Of a stretch of 64,000 bases of DNA, positions 54,717 through 63,744 are shown one piece after another. The DNA comes from Spirochaetia bacterium (lineage in GTDB: Bacteria; Spirochaetota; Leptospiria; Leptospirales; Leptonemataceae): NCBI GenBank assembly GCA_009885105.1, contig VFLI01000019.1, positions 1 through 64,000 of the forward strand, given 5' to 3'. A program made the position numbers and the translations under genes. The notes under the pieces were generated by a model. The model saw nothing but the letters and a program-made list of their open reading frames with translations. It ran no database searches and was not told where the DNA came from. How positions within the stretch are numbered: position 1 is the first letter of the stretch; every line of letters begins with the position of its first letter.

Positions 54717-54971
54717 AATTCCTCCGATGACCGTATACCTGTCAACATCTTGTGTGTAAGTATTGGATAAATAAAGATAGAGGAGATGATGGGAAATTTT
54801 TTTCGATTCAATTCTTCTGTAATCCGCTGACTCACCGGAAAAATTGTTTCATTATTAATTTAATAATTTATTAAATATTTCCCGAAATCCATCCCCACAT
54901 CTCATCAATCACCCCATCCCCTTTTTTTTCACACTCTTTTTTTAAATATATGCGATGAATATCCGATGCTC
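54717..54971. promoter_or_regulatory. AT-rich gap between uppS and cdsA with a palindrome
   Basis: This 255-base gap is the longest in an otherwise tight translation-envelope run. It holds a perfect odd palindrome TTTAATAA-T-TTATTAAA (54859-54875), flanked by more AT repeats, and pyrimidine runs near 54915-54945. It could carry a promoter for cdsA on the minus strand; I see no well-spaced -35/-10 pair. No ORF of note is present. Confidence 0.35.
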
Positions 54972-55694
54972 TTATTCCAGCGCCCCGAACCTTCGCTCTC
55001 TTTTCCGATACCAATCCAGGGCCTCTCTCAAGCAGGTTTCATCAAAATCAGGCCAGAGCACATCTGTAAAATACATTTCTGCATAAGCGCACTGCCAGAG
55101 TAAAAAATTTGATATTCTTTTTTCGCCTCCCGGCCGTACCAGAAGGTCAACAGGTCCCAGTTGTGCTGTGTACAGGTGTTTTTCGAACTCTTTCCGGGTC
55201 ACGGGTTTTGTTTTTGAGCGGTTCCCGGCGGCCGCTTCCTGAATTATCCGATTGACTGCCCGGAGTATTTCATCCTGAGATCCGTAATTTACACAGAAAT
55301 TGGCCGTCAAATTTCTGCCTTTTTTTGTTTTTTCTATAACGGACTCAATAATCCTCCGGTTTTTCGCGGGCAGCCGGCTGAGGTCCCCGGATGCCACGAC
55401 CCGTATCCCCTTCTGCAGGCTTTTTTCCAGACGGTCTCTAAAAAACTCCAGCATCAATTTCCACAGAGCCGACACCTCGCGCGCGGGCCGTTTCCAGTTT
55501 TCTGTGCTGAAAGCGTACATTGAAATGATTGGAATTTTTATTTCAAGCGCCGTGTCCAGAAGCCGGTCGAGAGCTTCGCCCCCGGCCCTGTGTCCTTCAC
55601 TTCTGGAGAGCCCGCGTTTTTTCGCCCATCTCCCGTTTCCGTCCAGAATGATTGCGACGTGATCCGGCAGATGCGATGAAGAGGGCTGCGTCAT
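54972..55694 (-). CDS. uppS: Undecaprenyl diphosphate synthase
   Basis: The cis-prenyltransferase that makes the C55 carrier lipid for peptidoglycan and O-antigen; 240 residues. It opens VAIILDGNGRWAKKRGLSRSEGHRAG, with the catalytic Asp in DGNGRWA, and has STENWKRP and LLVRPGGEKRISNFLLWQCAYAEMYF with EMYF/Y. It overlaps frr by four bases. The order frr-uppS-cdsA-dxr is standard. Confidence 0.96.
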   Translation of the reverse strand: MTQPSSSHLPDHVAIILDGNGRWAKKRGLSRSEGHRAGGEALDRLLDTALEIKIPIISMYAFSTENWKRPAREVSALWKLMLEFFRDRLEKSLQKGIRVVASGDLSRLPAKNRRIIESVIEKTKKGRNLTANFCVNYGSQDEILRAVNRIIQEAAAGNRSKTKPVTRKEFEKHLYTAQLGPVDLLVRPGGEKRISNFLLWQCAYAEMYFTDVLWPDFDETCLREALDWYRKRERRFGALE

Positions 55695-56263
55695 ACCTGA
55701 GTGATTGTTTTCTCTTTTTTTTCCGCGGCTTCTTCAGCCCTGCTGATGAATTGGTTGGTAATTTTTTGAGTCTCATCCTGAGCTGATTTAATTTCGTCTT
55801 CCGAATGACCGCCTTTCGCCGCAATCTTCTTTAGATCCTCATTCGCATCCCGGCGGATATTGCGGATTGAAACACGCGCTTCCTCGAGCCGGTGTTTCAC
55901 CTGCTTGACCAGCTCATGCCGGCGCTCCATGGACAGCTCCGGAAGCACAAGTCGAATCACATTCCCGTCGCTCTGCGGCGTGAGGCTCAGATCGCTCTTT
56001 AAGATTGCCTTTTCTATGTCGCCTGTGGAAGATTTATCAAACGGCGATATAACCAGCATTCTGGATTCCGGCACAGAAATCGTGGCCAGCTGTATGAGAG
56101 GCACCGGTGAACCGTAATAATCGACATGCACATGATCCAGCATCGCAGGATTCGCACGCGTGGACCGGATGTTTGCCAGATCTTTTATAAAGACGTCAAA
56201 AGTTTTCTGCATTCGTTCTTCCGATTCCAGAAGAACATCGTCGATTCCTTTTTCTTCAGGCAT
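55691..56263 (-). CDS. frr: Ribosome recycling factor
   Basis: RRF splits post-termination ribosomes with EF-G; 190 residues, typical. It has RMQKTFDVFIKDLANIRSTRANPAMLDHVHVDYYGS, LATISVPESRMLVISPFDKS, VIRLVLPELSMERRHELVKQVK and VSIRNIRRDANEDLKK. It overlaps both pyrH (8 bases) and uppS (4). Confidence 0.97.
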   Translation of the reverse strand: MPEEKGIDDVLLESEERMQKTFDVFIKDLANIRSTRANPAMLDHVHVDYYGSPVPLIQLATISVPESRMLVISPFDKSSTGDIEKAILKSDLSLTPQSDGNVIRLVLPELSMERRHELVKQVKHRLEEARVSIRNIRRDANEDLKKIAAKGGHSEDEIKSAQDETQKITNQFISRAEEAAEKKEKTITQV

Positions 56264-56996
56264 ATTCCAATCCCTCCGCGGATGAGATCAGTGTTCCGAC
56301 TTTACCGCCCTCCACGAGACTTTTTAGATTATTTTCTTTAAATATATCAAACACGATAATCGGAAGATTGTTTTCCATGCACAGTGCAATCGCAGTTGAA
56401 TCCATAATACGCAGCCGTCTCTGCATCGATTCCATAAAAGACACACGCAGGAAACGCTTTGCATCCGGTACTTTTTTTGGATCGGCGTCATAGACTCCGT
56501 CCACCTTTGTCGCTTTCAGAATCACCTGACATCCGACTTCTACTGCACGAAGGGCCGCCGTGGTGTCCGTTGTAAAATACGGATTTCCGGTGCCCCCGGC
56601 AAAAATCACAATTCTATTTTTTTCAAGATGGCGCATGGCTTTTCGGCGAATATAGATTTCCGCAATGGATTTCATTTCAATAGCGGACTGAACTCTTGTT
56701 ATGAGATCGATTTTTTCGCAGGCGTCCTGGAGTGCCATCGCATTGATCATGGTGGCCAGCATTCCCATGTAGTCGGCCGTTGCCCTGTCCATGCCGCCTT
56801 CCGCCGCCGGCATTCCGCGGAAAATATTTCCGCCGCCGATTACTACGGAAACCTTCAAACCGTTCTTGTGGCATATTTTCACCTGCTCAGCGATTGTGCG
56901 AACACGATGAATGTCTATTCCGGTTTTCCCCTCAACAGTGAATGCTTCTCCGGAGAGTTTCAGCAGGATTCTTTTGTAGGGAAAACCAGAATCCAT
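56256..56996 (-). CDS. pyrH: UMP kinase
   Basis: PyrH phosphorylates UMP to UDP; 246 residues of the amino-acid-kinase fold. It has YKRILLKLSGEAF, VSVVIGGGNIFRG, IFAGGTGNPYFTTDTTAALRA and KATKVDGVYDADPKK. It is complete. It feeds pyrG further along the strand. It starts 10 bases after tsf. Confidence 0.97.
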   Translation of the reverse strand: MDSGFPYKRILLKLSGEAFTVEGKTGIDIHRVRTIAEQVKICHKNGLKVSVVIGGGNIFRGMPAAEGGMDRATADYMGMLATMINAMALQDACEKIDLITRVQSAIEMKSIAEIYIRRKAMRHLEKNRIVIFAGGTGNPYFTTDTTAALRAVEVGCQVILKATKVDGVYDADPKKVPDAKRFLRVSFMESMQRRLRIMDSTAIALCMENNLPIIVFDIFKENNLKSLVEGGKVGTLISSAEGLEYA

Positions 56997-57006
56997 AGTT
57001 GCAGGC

Positions 57007-57606
57007 CTACCCCACCTGGTAGCGCGTGAATCGGCCTATGGTGATGTTTTCCCCGAACCGCGCTATGTAGTTTTTTATAAGGTCCGAGATTGTTACTTTA
57101 GGATCTTTGATAAAAGCCTGATCCATCAGACAGACTTCTGAACGAAACTTTTTCAGTTTGCCCGGCAGAATTTTATCAATTTGTTCCGGCTTCTTTCCTT
57201 CCTGCAGCAGCTGTTCGCGGAAAATGGCGGCCTCTTTCTCTTCGAGCTTTGGATCGAGGTCCTCCGCTTTCAGGCAGAGCGGATTGACCGCGGCGATCTG
57301 CATGCAGATGTCGCGGCCCAGTGTTTCAAAATCAGAATTTTTTGCGACAAAATCAGTCTCGCAGTTCAATTGAATCAGAACTCCGATTTTTCCTTCACCG
57401 TGTATGTAAGAAATGACCCGTCCCTGACCTGTTTCCCGGTCCAGTCGTTTCGCCGCTTTTGCCAGCCCCCTGGAGCGAAGCGCATCCGCCGCTTTCTCCA
57501 GGTCGCTGTTGAATTCAACAAGCGCTTTTTTGCAGTCCATCATTCCGGCGCCGCTCATTTCACGGAGCTTTTTTATGTCTTCATTGGATACTTCTGCTGC
57601 TGCCAT
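57007..57606 (-). CDS. tsf: Elongation factor Ts, short form
   Basis: EF-Ts recycles EF-Tu by GDP release; 199 residues, shorter than the 280 of E. coli. It has the N-terminal UBA-like start VSNEDIKKLREMSGAGMMDCKKALVE, the contact loop QLNCETDFVAKNSDF and the C-terminal module. The short form, lacking one core subdomain, is common in several phyla including spirochaetes and thermophiles. It lies after rpsB as usual. Confidence 0.96.
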   Translation of the reverse strand: MAAAEVSNEDIKKLREMSGAGMMDCKKALVEFNSDLEKAADALRSRGLAKAAKRLDRETGQGRVISYIHGEGKIGVLIQLNCETDFVAKNSDFETLGRDICMQIAAVNPLCLKAEDLDPKLEEKEAAIFREQLLQEGKKPEQIDKILPGKLKKFRSEVCLMDQAFIKDPKVTISDLIKNYIARFGENITIGRFTRYQVG

Positions 57607-57643
57607 CCTGTTTCCTCTGCTATCTTTATATTGACGCTCTTTT

Positions 57644-58576
57644 TTAGGTAGTTGCCGGTTTCGCAGCCTCTCCGTCTTTCGCAGCCGATGCTGCTGCTAC
57701 AGCCGCCGCTGCCGCGGCTTCTTCTTCACTAACAGGAGCCACAACGGCCGCAACAGCGCCGGGAATCGGCTCATCCGGTATGAATTCTCCGGATTCGTCG
57801 TACTCGCCTTTATACTGAATCGAATCGATAGGAATCGAATCCGGATCCAGAGTTGCGTCATCGTCTGTGAATTCAGCCTTGCCCAGGATTCCCTGAGTTC
57901 CTTCAATTACGGCATCGGCCATTGTCTGAAGAAAGAGCGATATCGCGCGGATCGCATCGTCGTTTCCGGGAATCGGAAAATCGATCGGTTCTGGATTGCA
58001 GTTTGAGTCGACAACGGCAAACACTTTGATGCCCAGCTTTCTGGCTTCATTGACGGCAATGTTCTCTTTGCCTGGATCGATAACAAAAAGTATGTCCGGC
58101 AGCGACTGCATGTCCTTAATGCCCGCAAGGTTCTTGCGAAGCTTGTCCATCTCACGGCGCAGTTCCAGCGCTTCTTTTTTAGTATTGGCTTCCGCCTCGA
58201 AAGTGGCGGTCTGCTCCATTCCCTCAAGTTTTTTCAGACGGGCGATGGATTTTTTTACTGTGGTCCAGTTCGTCAGAAGACCGCCCAGCCAGCGGTTGTT
58301 GATGTAGAACATATTACAGCGGGTGGCTTCTCTTTCCACAGCGCCCCGGGCCTGCTTTTTGGTGCCGACGAAAAGAACTTTTTCTCCCCGGTTGGTGAAC
58401 TCACGAAGCGCTTCATAAGCAATCTTTGCCATCTGAACCGTCTTCTGAAGATCGATGATATGTATGCCGTTTCTGGCTGTGAAGATGTAGGGAGCCATTC
58501 TTGGATCCCATTTTCTGGTCTGGTGTCCGAAATGGACTCCCGCCTCCAGAAGGTTTTTCATGGAAATAGTGGACAT
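57644..58576 (-). CDS. rpsB: 30S ribosomal protein S2 with Ala-rich tail
   Basis: Ribosomal protein S2; 310 residues against about 240. The core is standard: [58 protein letters not shown] and [11 protein letters not shown]. The last 60 residues are an acidic, Pro/Ala-rich extension ([15 protein letters not shown], then [18 protein letters not shown]). Its stop is followed closely by tsf. Its ATG overlaps the stop of the upstream DUF4321 gene. Confidence 0.97.
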   Translation of the reverse strand: MSTISMKNLLEAGVHFGHQTRKWDPRMAPYIFTARNGIHIIDLQKTVQMAKIAYEALREFTNRGEKVLFVGTKKQARGAVEREATRCNMFYINNRWLGGLLTNWTTVKKSIARLKKLEGMEQTATFEAEANTKKEALELRREMDKLRKNLAGIKDMQSLPDILFVIDPGKENIAVNEARKLGIKVFAVVDSNCNPEPIDFPIPGNDDAIRAISLFLQTMADAVIEGTQGILGKAEFTDDDATLDPDSIPIDSIQYKGEYDESGEFIPDEPIPGAVAAVVAPVSEEEAAAAAAVAAASAAKDGEAAKPATT

Positions 58577-58824
58577 TAACTCTTACCCCTTTTATATAGA
58601 AACCATCCAGCAACTACAAGTCCCAAAAGACTTGCAGGGGTCAGCTGGAGTTCTAAATTTTTTAATATATAAAAATTTTCAGCAATCTTGACGGGACTGG
58701 AGAAAATCTCGATATTCAAGAACCCGATACCAAACACCTGTTCCAGCAACGAGCCGAACACGGCGCCGGTAAACAGCCCGAAGATCAGAATAATCAATAC
58801 AAAGCTGATGGAGTATTTTCCCAT
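58576..58824 (-). CDS. DUF4321-like small membrane protein
   Basis: An 82-residue membrane protein with two hydrophobic helices ([24 protein letters not shown] near the N-terminus and [18 protein letters not shown] near the C-terminus). The plan G-xxx-G/A-GSLLGxxL with a short second helix resembles the DUF4321 family, which is common near this position in other phyla. It overlaps rpsB by one base and may be the first gene of the rpsB operon. Function unknown. Confidence 0.7.
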   Translation of the reverse strand: MGKYSISFVLIILIFGLFTGAVFGSLLEQVFGIGFLNIEIFSSPVKIAENFYILKNLELQLTPASLLGLVVAGWFLYKRGKS

Positions 58825-59217
58825 CGGGCCATTCTAAGGCAGTTTTTGTATGATCCGGTTTGGAGTCAAGGGATTTCGGATTACCAAAATTAACTACAGG
58901 ATGAATCGTAAAGAATTTTTCCCGGGAGCTCGAACGAGTTGCATCAAAATACTGAGCAAGGTGATGGCCCTGGAGACTTCAAAAAAGGCGTGCGATACGA
59001 GAGCGATTTGAAGCGGCGCTGTCGGTCTGACCGGGGCACGGGTCCTGTGTAATTTGAGTATGAAGCCATGGATGTCCCCGTAATCGAGAATACTCTCCCG
59101 CTCAACGATCCCAATCACGGGCATATCGGAAGAATCCATCAACACAAAAACACTGGGAATCCAGAGCCTGAGTCCATTATCAACAAAACTTAAATTTTCT
59201 TAAAGAGTGGACAATTT
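58825..59217. other. Gap without a confident gene; possible gene relic
   Basis: Between the DUF4321 gene and the cyclase promoter lies about 390 bases with no supported gene. On the minus strand an open frame (stop to stop, read from about 59200 to 58894) encodes LWIPSVFVLMDSSDMPVIG, then IVERESILDYGDIHGFILK. This faintly resembles the end of retropepsin-like proteins (V-x-V..., P-V-L-G-R, F-D). There is no good start or ribosome site, and the rest (RTRAPVRPTAPLQ...) looks unrelated. It may be a decayed remnant. A 36-codon plus-strand frame at 58901 is not convincing. Confidence 0.3.
58841..58869 (-). promoter_or_regulatory. Possible promoter for the DUF4321-rpsB operon
   Basis: On the minus strand TTGACT (58869-58864) is a good -35. 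A 17-base spacer leads to AAAACT (58846-58841), a poor -10. The site is 17 bases from the start codon, so the leader would be very short. This is the only -35-like site in the gap, and the operon must start near here because the next upstream gene diverges. Confidence 0.35.
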
Positions 59218-59252
59218 TTGACCCGAGTGAATAAGATCGAATAATATCGATC
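59218..59252 (+). promoter_or_regulatory. Candidate promoter and operator for the sAC-like cyclase
   Basis: TTGACC (59218-59223) is followed after 18 bases by TAATAT (59242-59247). A palindrome with arms GATCGA (59235-59240) and TCGATC (59247-59252) overlaps the -10. The start codon is 60 bases further on. The geometry suits repression by a factor binding the palindrome. The -10 matches consensus at four of six positions. Confidence 0.45.
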
Positions 59253-59307
59253 CTGTGATTCCCAATAGTCGGCTTTGAATTGAGAGTCTGGCTCATGTGC
59301 CGGAAAT

Positions 59308-62300
59308 GTGATGGAAAACAATACTGTTAAAACAAACATTTGGTCCGTTATTCCCTACCTCCCTTTTCGCATTCTCAAAAAACTTGCAACTGAAGAAGGC
59401 CATCAATTCCGGCGGATAGAGCAGTTGCGGGGCGCAGTCATTTACGTTGATGTGGCTGGCTTTACCTCCCTGACAATAACGCTGGCTCAAAGAGGGCAGC
59501 ATGGCGTTGAGGAAATGCAGTTGATGCTTTCACGATATTTCTACACTGAACTCATACGCACCATCAGAGAGTTCGGAGGATCCGTGTACCAGTTTGCCGG
59601 TGATTCGGTCATGGCCGGCATGAACAGGATCGAGGAAGAGACCGATGCTGATTGCGGGGCAAGAGCAGTGAAATGCGCTCAGGCAATTCAGAAATGGCTG
59701 ATGGAGAAACCGGCAATTGAAAATCTGGGCACATTCAAGCTTGCCGCAAAGGTGGCCGTTTGCTTTGGCGATTATTTCCAGATTCTACTGGGCAACCTGG
59801 ATACTTCTTTAACTTGCGCGATCGTTGGGTTCCCGGTGGAATCGGCCGGACAGGCCGAGAAACATGCCGCTGGAGGAGATATCATTCTGGATAAAAAAAT
59901 GTGGGATTTGCTGGGCCCGGAAAAGAAAGGATCGCCCATCAATGATTTTTATCGATTTGAATCAGGACTTGATAACAAACCGATCAAAAAATTCGATCTT
60001 ACAATCGATGATAAAAAATTTGATTCTGAGTTATTGAAACGATGCTCCAGTTTTATCAATCCAGTCATCTATAATAAAATCATTGGAGGCCATCACAGTT
60101 TTTTTGGAGATTTTCGCGAGGTCACATGCGTTTTCATCATGTTCGACGGCCTTGACTATGTAAACAGCCCCGAGCAAAGCGTAAAAAATCTTAATGAATT
60201 CTTAATTTTCGTTACCGAACAGAGTCGGACCTACGGGGAAATTCTTATCCAGACGGATTTTTCGGATAAGAACGTATTTTTTGCCCTGTTCGGCGCTCCG
60301 ACGGCGATTGAAAACAAAGAGAATCTTGCCTGCCATTTTGCGCTCAAGCTCCTTGAGGCGAAAGACAACTTTTCTTTCATCAAAGTTTTACGGATCGGAA
60401 TAGCCACAGGTTTCACTTACTGCGGAGACCTGGGAGCGCCCTTTCGCAAGGGATACACGGTTGTCGGCGAAACAATCAACCTGGCCGCGCGCCTGATGTC
60501 TTACGGTCAAACAAGCGGCGTTAATATCGATTCAAATACAGAACCCAAACTTCGCAAGAGATACGTTCTGAAAATGATAAACGACGTCGCTTTTAAAGGC
60601 ATTGATAAAAACAAGACGATTTTCCGTCTGGAGTCAGAAATCAAACGCTTTCGCGGCATACTTGTGCACTACAACGACAAGCTTGTCGGCCGCAGGCAGG
60701 AGCTTGACTCCCTGCGGGGTTTGCTGGAAAAATCTATCAATACAGCCGGGCAGATATGCCTGATTTCTGGCGAAGCAGGCATTGGCAAATCCCGACTGAC
60801 AGGCGCCTTCCTGGATGAGATTGAAAAATATGATGCGGAGCCTCTGGTCGGATACTGTTATTCCTATGAAAAGTTCACTCCCTTCTTCCCCTGGAAAGAA
60901 CTGCTGCTTTTATTTTTTCAGATTTTTGATCATGAGACTCTCCAGGATAAATTGAGTAAAATGGAGAAGGAATTTAACAATCTCAAGGACGTGAATTCGG
61001 CCTGGATGGCAGTTCTTTCGGGGATTCTGGGCATCACCGTGGAGGAGAATTTATTTATCCGCAATCTTGATCCTCGTCAGAAAAATGAACGGATTTTTCA
61101 GATAATATTCCAGCTGCTGGAAAAAAGAGCTCTCGAAACTCCTCTTGTATTATACTTTGAAGACACGCACTGGGCCGATGAGATTTCACTGAATCTTATT
61201 CACTACATAGCAGAACGGATAAAAGACATTCCCGCTATGATACTCCTGGTCACACGGCCCACAGAAAATTTTATTAAACTATCCGGACTGGAAAATCATT
61301 TCGAAATAAAACTTTCCGAAATGGGAGAAACCGATGCAAGAGACTTTTTAGGTCTGAAAATGAAGCTCGAGCTTCCGGATGAACACCTTGAAAATATTAT
61401 ACTATCCCGGTCACAGGGGAATCCATTTTTTATGGAATCGATCGTCCAGAATCTGAAAGAGCAATCTTATCTGAAAGATGCTGGCGGTGGAAAATACAGG
61501 GCGATGAACGCAATCAGTGATATTACAATACCCAATACTTTGCAGGATGTACTGCTCTCCCGGATTGACCGGCTGCAGGAAACACAGAAGATGATCATAA
61601 AAACAGCCTCTGCAATCGGGCGAATCTTCCCGTATGATGTGCTGCATGAACTCACTTCGGAAATATCCAAACCGGATTTGAATGAAAATCTGGATTCGCT
61701 CAGAAGGCTTGACCTGACGCCTCTGGAATCGGAAGATCCGCTGGCTTATATTTTTAAGCACATTGTGATCCGCGATGTGGCTTACAAATCCATGCTTCTG
61801 ACGACTCGAGTGGATCTGCACCGGCGACTGGCCGGCATTCTGGAAGTGAAATCAAAAGAAAAATTAAACGAGGCCGCCGGAATCCTTGCCTTTCATTTCC
61901 TGGCCGGTAATAATGAAGAAAAGGGCCTGTTCTATACTCTCATGGCCGCACGAAAAGCAAAGGCTCAGTATGCGAACAGGGATGCCATCCACCATTACAC
62001 AAAGGTCAGGGAATTGCTCAAGCCCGAAAATGAAGAACTGAAAGCAACATTCTTTCAGGCGACTGAAGAACTGGCCCAGGTGAATCGTCAGGCAGGAAAT
62101 TATGAAGAGTCGATAACGCTTTTCGAAGAATGCCTGGTATATCACAAAACTAATCTGCGCAGAGCGGAATTGCATTCCGGGCTGGGACAGGTCTACCAGG
62201 AGCGCGGCGAATCGGAAAGAGCGATCGCAGAAATGGAAACAGCCCTGAAGCTTACGGGAAGATTGGCTCCCACATACAAGGCTCTCACAGTCCTGTTTTT

Positions 62301-63540
62301 GCTGGGGCAGGTTCTGATCAAGGTCGGTCATGCAATGTTTCCCAGTCTCATCCGCAATTTAAGCGAAGCGAAAAATGCGCGCTGCCAGATGCAGTCAACC
62401 ATACTGAGCAGTCTGATGAAAACATATTTTTTTGTGGATATCGATAAACTTGCCTGGGCTGGATTTGCCCACCTGAACGTTGCCGAACGGATGAGATCAG
62501 ACAGTGAATTGAGCCTCTCTTCCAGTAATTTTGGAACGATGCTTCAGACAATAGGTATGCTGGAACTGGCGAGAAAACAATTCGAGAAAGGCATTTTGCT
62601 TGCAGAAAAGGTTAAGGACCCGATGGTCGAGGCCTTCGCATTCATTCGCAGGGGGCTGCGCGGCTTTTACATAAATGAGCCGGAATGTTTGATAGAAGAT
62701 GAGACCCGGGCCATTAACATTTTCAGACAGATCGGCGAAATGTGGGAGCTATTGACCGCCCTCTCTATCAAAGCAACCGGTTATTACTACAAATCCATGT
62801 TCGCGGTCCACGATGAAATGTATGATGAGATCGGAGCGCTTTCCCGTCAGCTTGGTTCCAGCATGCATCTGAGCTGGAAATATGCCTGGGCCGCATTGAG
62901 CCGGTATTTAATCGGCAGTGACGATATAAAAACTATTAAGGATGATCTGCAGAAGGGCCTGAAGATCAGCATAGAGAACAAAGACCTTTATACTCAATGC
63001 GTGGCTCTCATGCACATGGCCATTGTTTCCGTCCGCGAAAATGAGCCGGATGCCGCCGCACTGCTTGCAGTGGAAGCGAATCGAGTAATCCGAAATTATA
63101 AGGTATTCTTACCGCACAGCGCGATGGCTTTTGTGCATGCTGCCGAGGCTGCGCTTTTTGCCCTGGAGTCGGGCCATGTTTCAAAATCTCAAAACCGTAA
63201 ACTCATTAAAATCGTGAAGCAGGGGTATAAAATGGGCCTGAAACTCGGCAAAACTTTTCCTTATCTTTTAGGTCCAGGTCTGCGAATTCAGGCCCGCTAT
63301 TTTGCTTTTATAAATAGACCGGAAAAGGCGGATTTGATTTTTATTCGCGCCATCCAGGTTCTGAAAACAGGCCCGAACAGATGGGAAACCGGCGTTGCCT
63401 ATCTGGATGCGGCCATGTGCCTTCCTCACAGACGTGACGAGTATCTGCCAGAGGCACGATCCATCTTTGAGGAATACAACATTAAAGCGGAACTGCGTCG
63501 TATTGATAAATTATCCCAGTACCAAGAGAAAAGATTTTAA
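59308..63540 (+). CDS. Soluble adenylate cyclase-like protein: two cyclase domains, ATPase and TPR-like tail
   Basis: A 1410-residue cytoplasmic protein. Cyclase domain C1 (about 40-200) keeps the two metal Asp residues, Asp48 (YVDVAGFTS) and Asp99 (FAGDSVM), but lacks the Asn/Arg transition-state pair (VESAGQAEK). Domain C2 (about 270-440) has Lys321 in SDKNVFFALFG, and YTVVGETINLAARL with Asn391 and Arg395. One composite active site is expected, as in mammalian soluble cyclase (ADCY10), whose motifs it closely follows. Residue 95, a Lys tied to bicarbonate response in ADCY10, is Gln here. Next come LVGRRQE (459-465), P-loop GEAGIGKS (488-495), Walker B YFEDTHWAD, and a long helical TPR-like region (about 850-1400). 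The start is GTG 59308 or ATG 59311. Confidence 0.88.
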   Translation: MMENNTVKTNIWSVIPYLPFRILKKLATEEGHQFRRIEQLRGAVIYVDVAGFTSLTITLAQRGQHGVEEMQLMLSRYFYTELIRTIREFGGSVYQFAGDSVMAGMNRIEEETDADCGARAVKCAQAIQKWLMEKPAIENLGTFKLAAKVAVCFGDYFQILLGNLDTSLTCAIVGFPVESAGQAEKHAAGGDIILDKKMWDLLGPEKKGSPINDFYRFESGLDNKPIKKFDLTIDDKKFDSELLKRCSSFINPVIYNKIIGGHHSFFGDFREVTCVFIMFDGLDYVNSPEQSVKNLNEFLIFVTEQSRTYGEILIQTDFSDKNVFFALFGAPTAIENKENLACHFALKLLEAKDNFSFIKVLRIGIATGFTYCGDLGAPFRKGYTVVGETINLAARLMSYGQTSGVNIDSNTEPKLRKRYVLKMINDVAFKGIDKNKTIFRLESEIKRFRGILVHYNDKLVGRRQELDSLRGLLEKSINTAGQICLISGEAGIGKSRLTGAFLDEIEKYDAEPLVGYCYSYEKFTPFFPWKELLLLFFQIFDHETLQDKLSKMEKEFNNLKDVNSAWMAVLSGILGITVEENLFIRNLDPRQKNERIFQIIFQLLEKRALETPLVLYFEDTHWADEISLNLIHYIAERIKDIPAMILLVTRPTENFIKLSGLENHFEIKLSEMGETDARDFLGLKMKLELPDEHLENIILSRSQGNPFFMESIVQNLKEQSYLKDAGGGKYRAMNAISDITIPNTLQDVLLSRIDRLQETQKMIIKTASAIGRIFPYDVLHELTSEISKPDLNENLDSLRRLDLTPLESEDPLAYIFKHIVIRDVAYKSMLLTTRVDLHRRLAGILEVKSKEKLNEAAGILAFHFLAGNNEEKGLFYTLMAARKAKAQYANRDAIHHYTKVRELLKPENEELKATFFQATEELAQVNRQAGNYEESITLFEECLVYHKTNLRRAELHSGLGQVYQERGESERAIAEMETALKLTGRLAPTYKALTVLFLLGQVLIKVGHAMFPSLIRNLSEAKNARCQMQSTILSSLMKTYFFVDIDKLAWAGFAHLNVAERMRSDSELSLSSSNFGTMLQTIGMLELARKQFEKGILLAEKVKDPMVEAFAFIRRGLRGFYINEPECLIEDETRAINIFRQIGEMWELLTALSIKATGYYYKSMFAVHDEMYDEIGALSRQLGSSMHLSWKYAWAALSRYLIGSDDIKTIKDDLQKGLKISIENKDLYTQCVALMHMAIVSVRENEPDAAALLAVEANRVIRNYKVFLPHSAMAFVHAAEAALFALESGHVSKSQNRKLIKIVKQGYKMGLKLGKTFPYLLGPGLRIQARYFAFINRPEKADLIFIRAIQVLKTGPNRWETGVAYLDAAMCLPHRRDEYLPEARSIFEEYNIKAELRRIDKLSQYQEKRF

Positions 63541-63612
63541 TATTTATACAATATTTGTTTTTTTTATGAAAAGTAATCCCATCAAAGGGTCAACAAAGAA
63601 TGTCGGCGCCAA

Positions 63613-63636
63613 CAAAAATAGTCTCCCGGAGGCGAC
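63613..63636 (-). terminator. Possible terminator for the LamG-like gene
   Basis: On the minus strand GTCGCC...GGAGAC (63636-63621) can fold into a stem with one mismatch and is followed by TATTTTTG (63620-63613). It lies about 110 bases after the stop at 63745. The stem is short, so the call is tentative. The rest of 63541-63744, between two convergent genes, holds nothing I can name. Confidence 0.3.
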
Positions 63637-63744
63637 ATACAGCAGACTATCCGAAGTTGGGGCGACACATGTAGGACAGAAGGCTTAGAATTGTGAGCAC
63701 CGGCACACATCGACAGCACATTCGACCGAGACCGGCCGCTGCTT

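Noticed and set aside
58901-59011. Plus-strand frame of 36 codons beginning MNRKEFF
   Set aside because: It is too short, has no clear ribosome site and no supported family; the start resembles some exported proteins only by chance.
63582-63688. Short frames on both strands in the gap after the cyclase gene
   Set aside because: Low-complexity translations with no start signals; imperfect short direct repeats there (GGCGACA) are too short to support an element.
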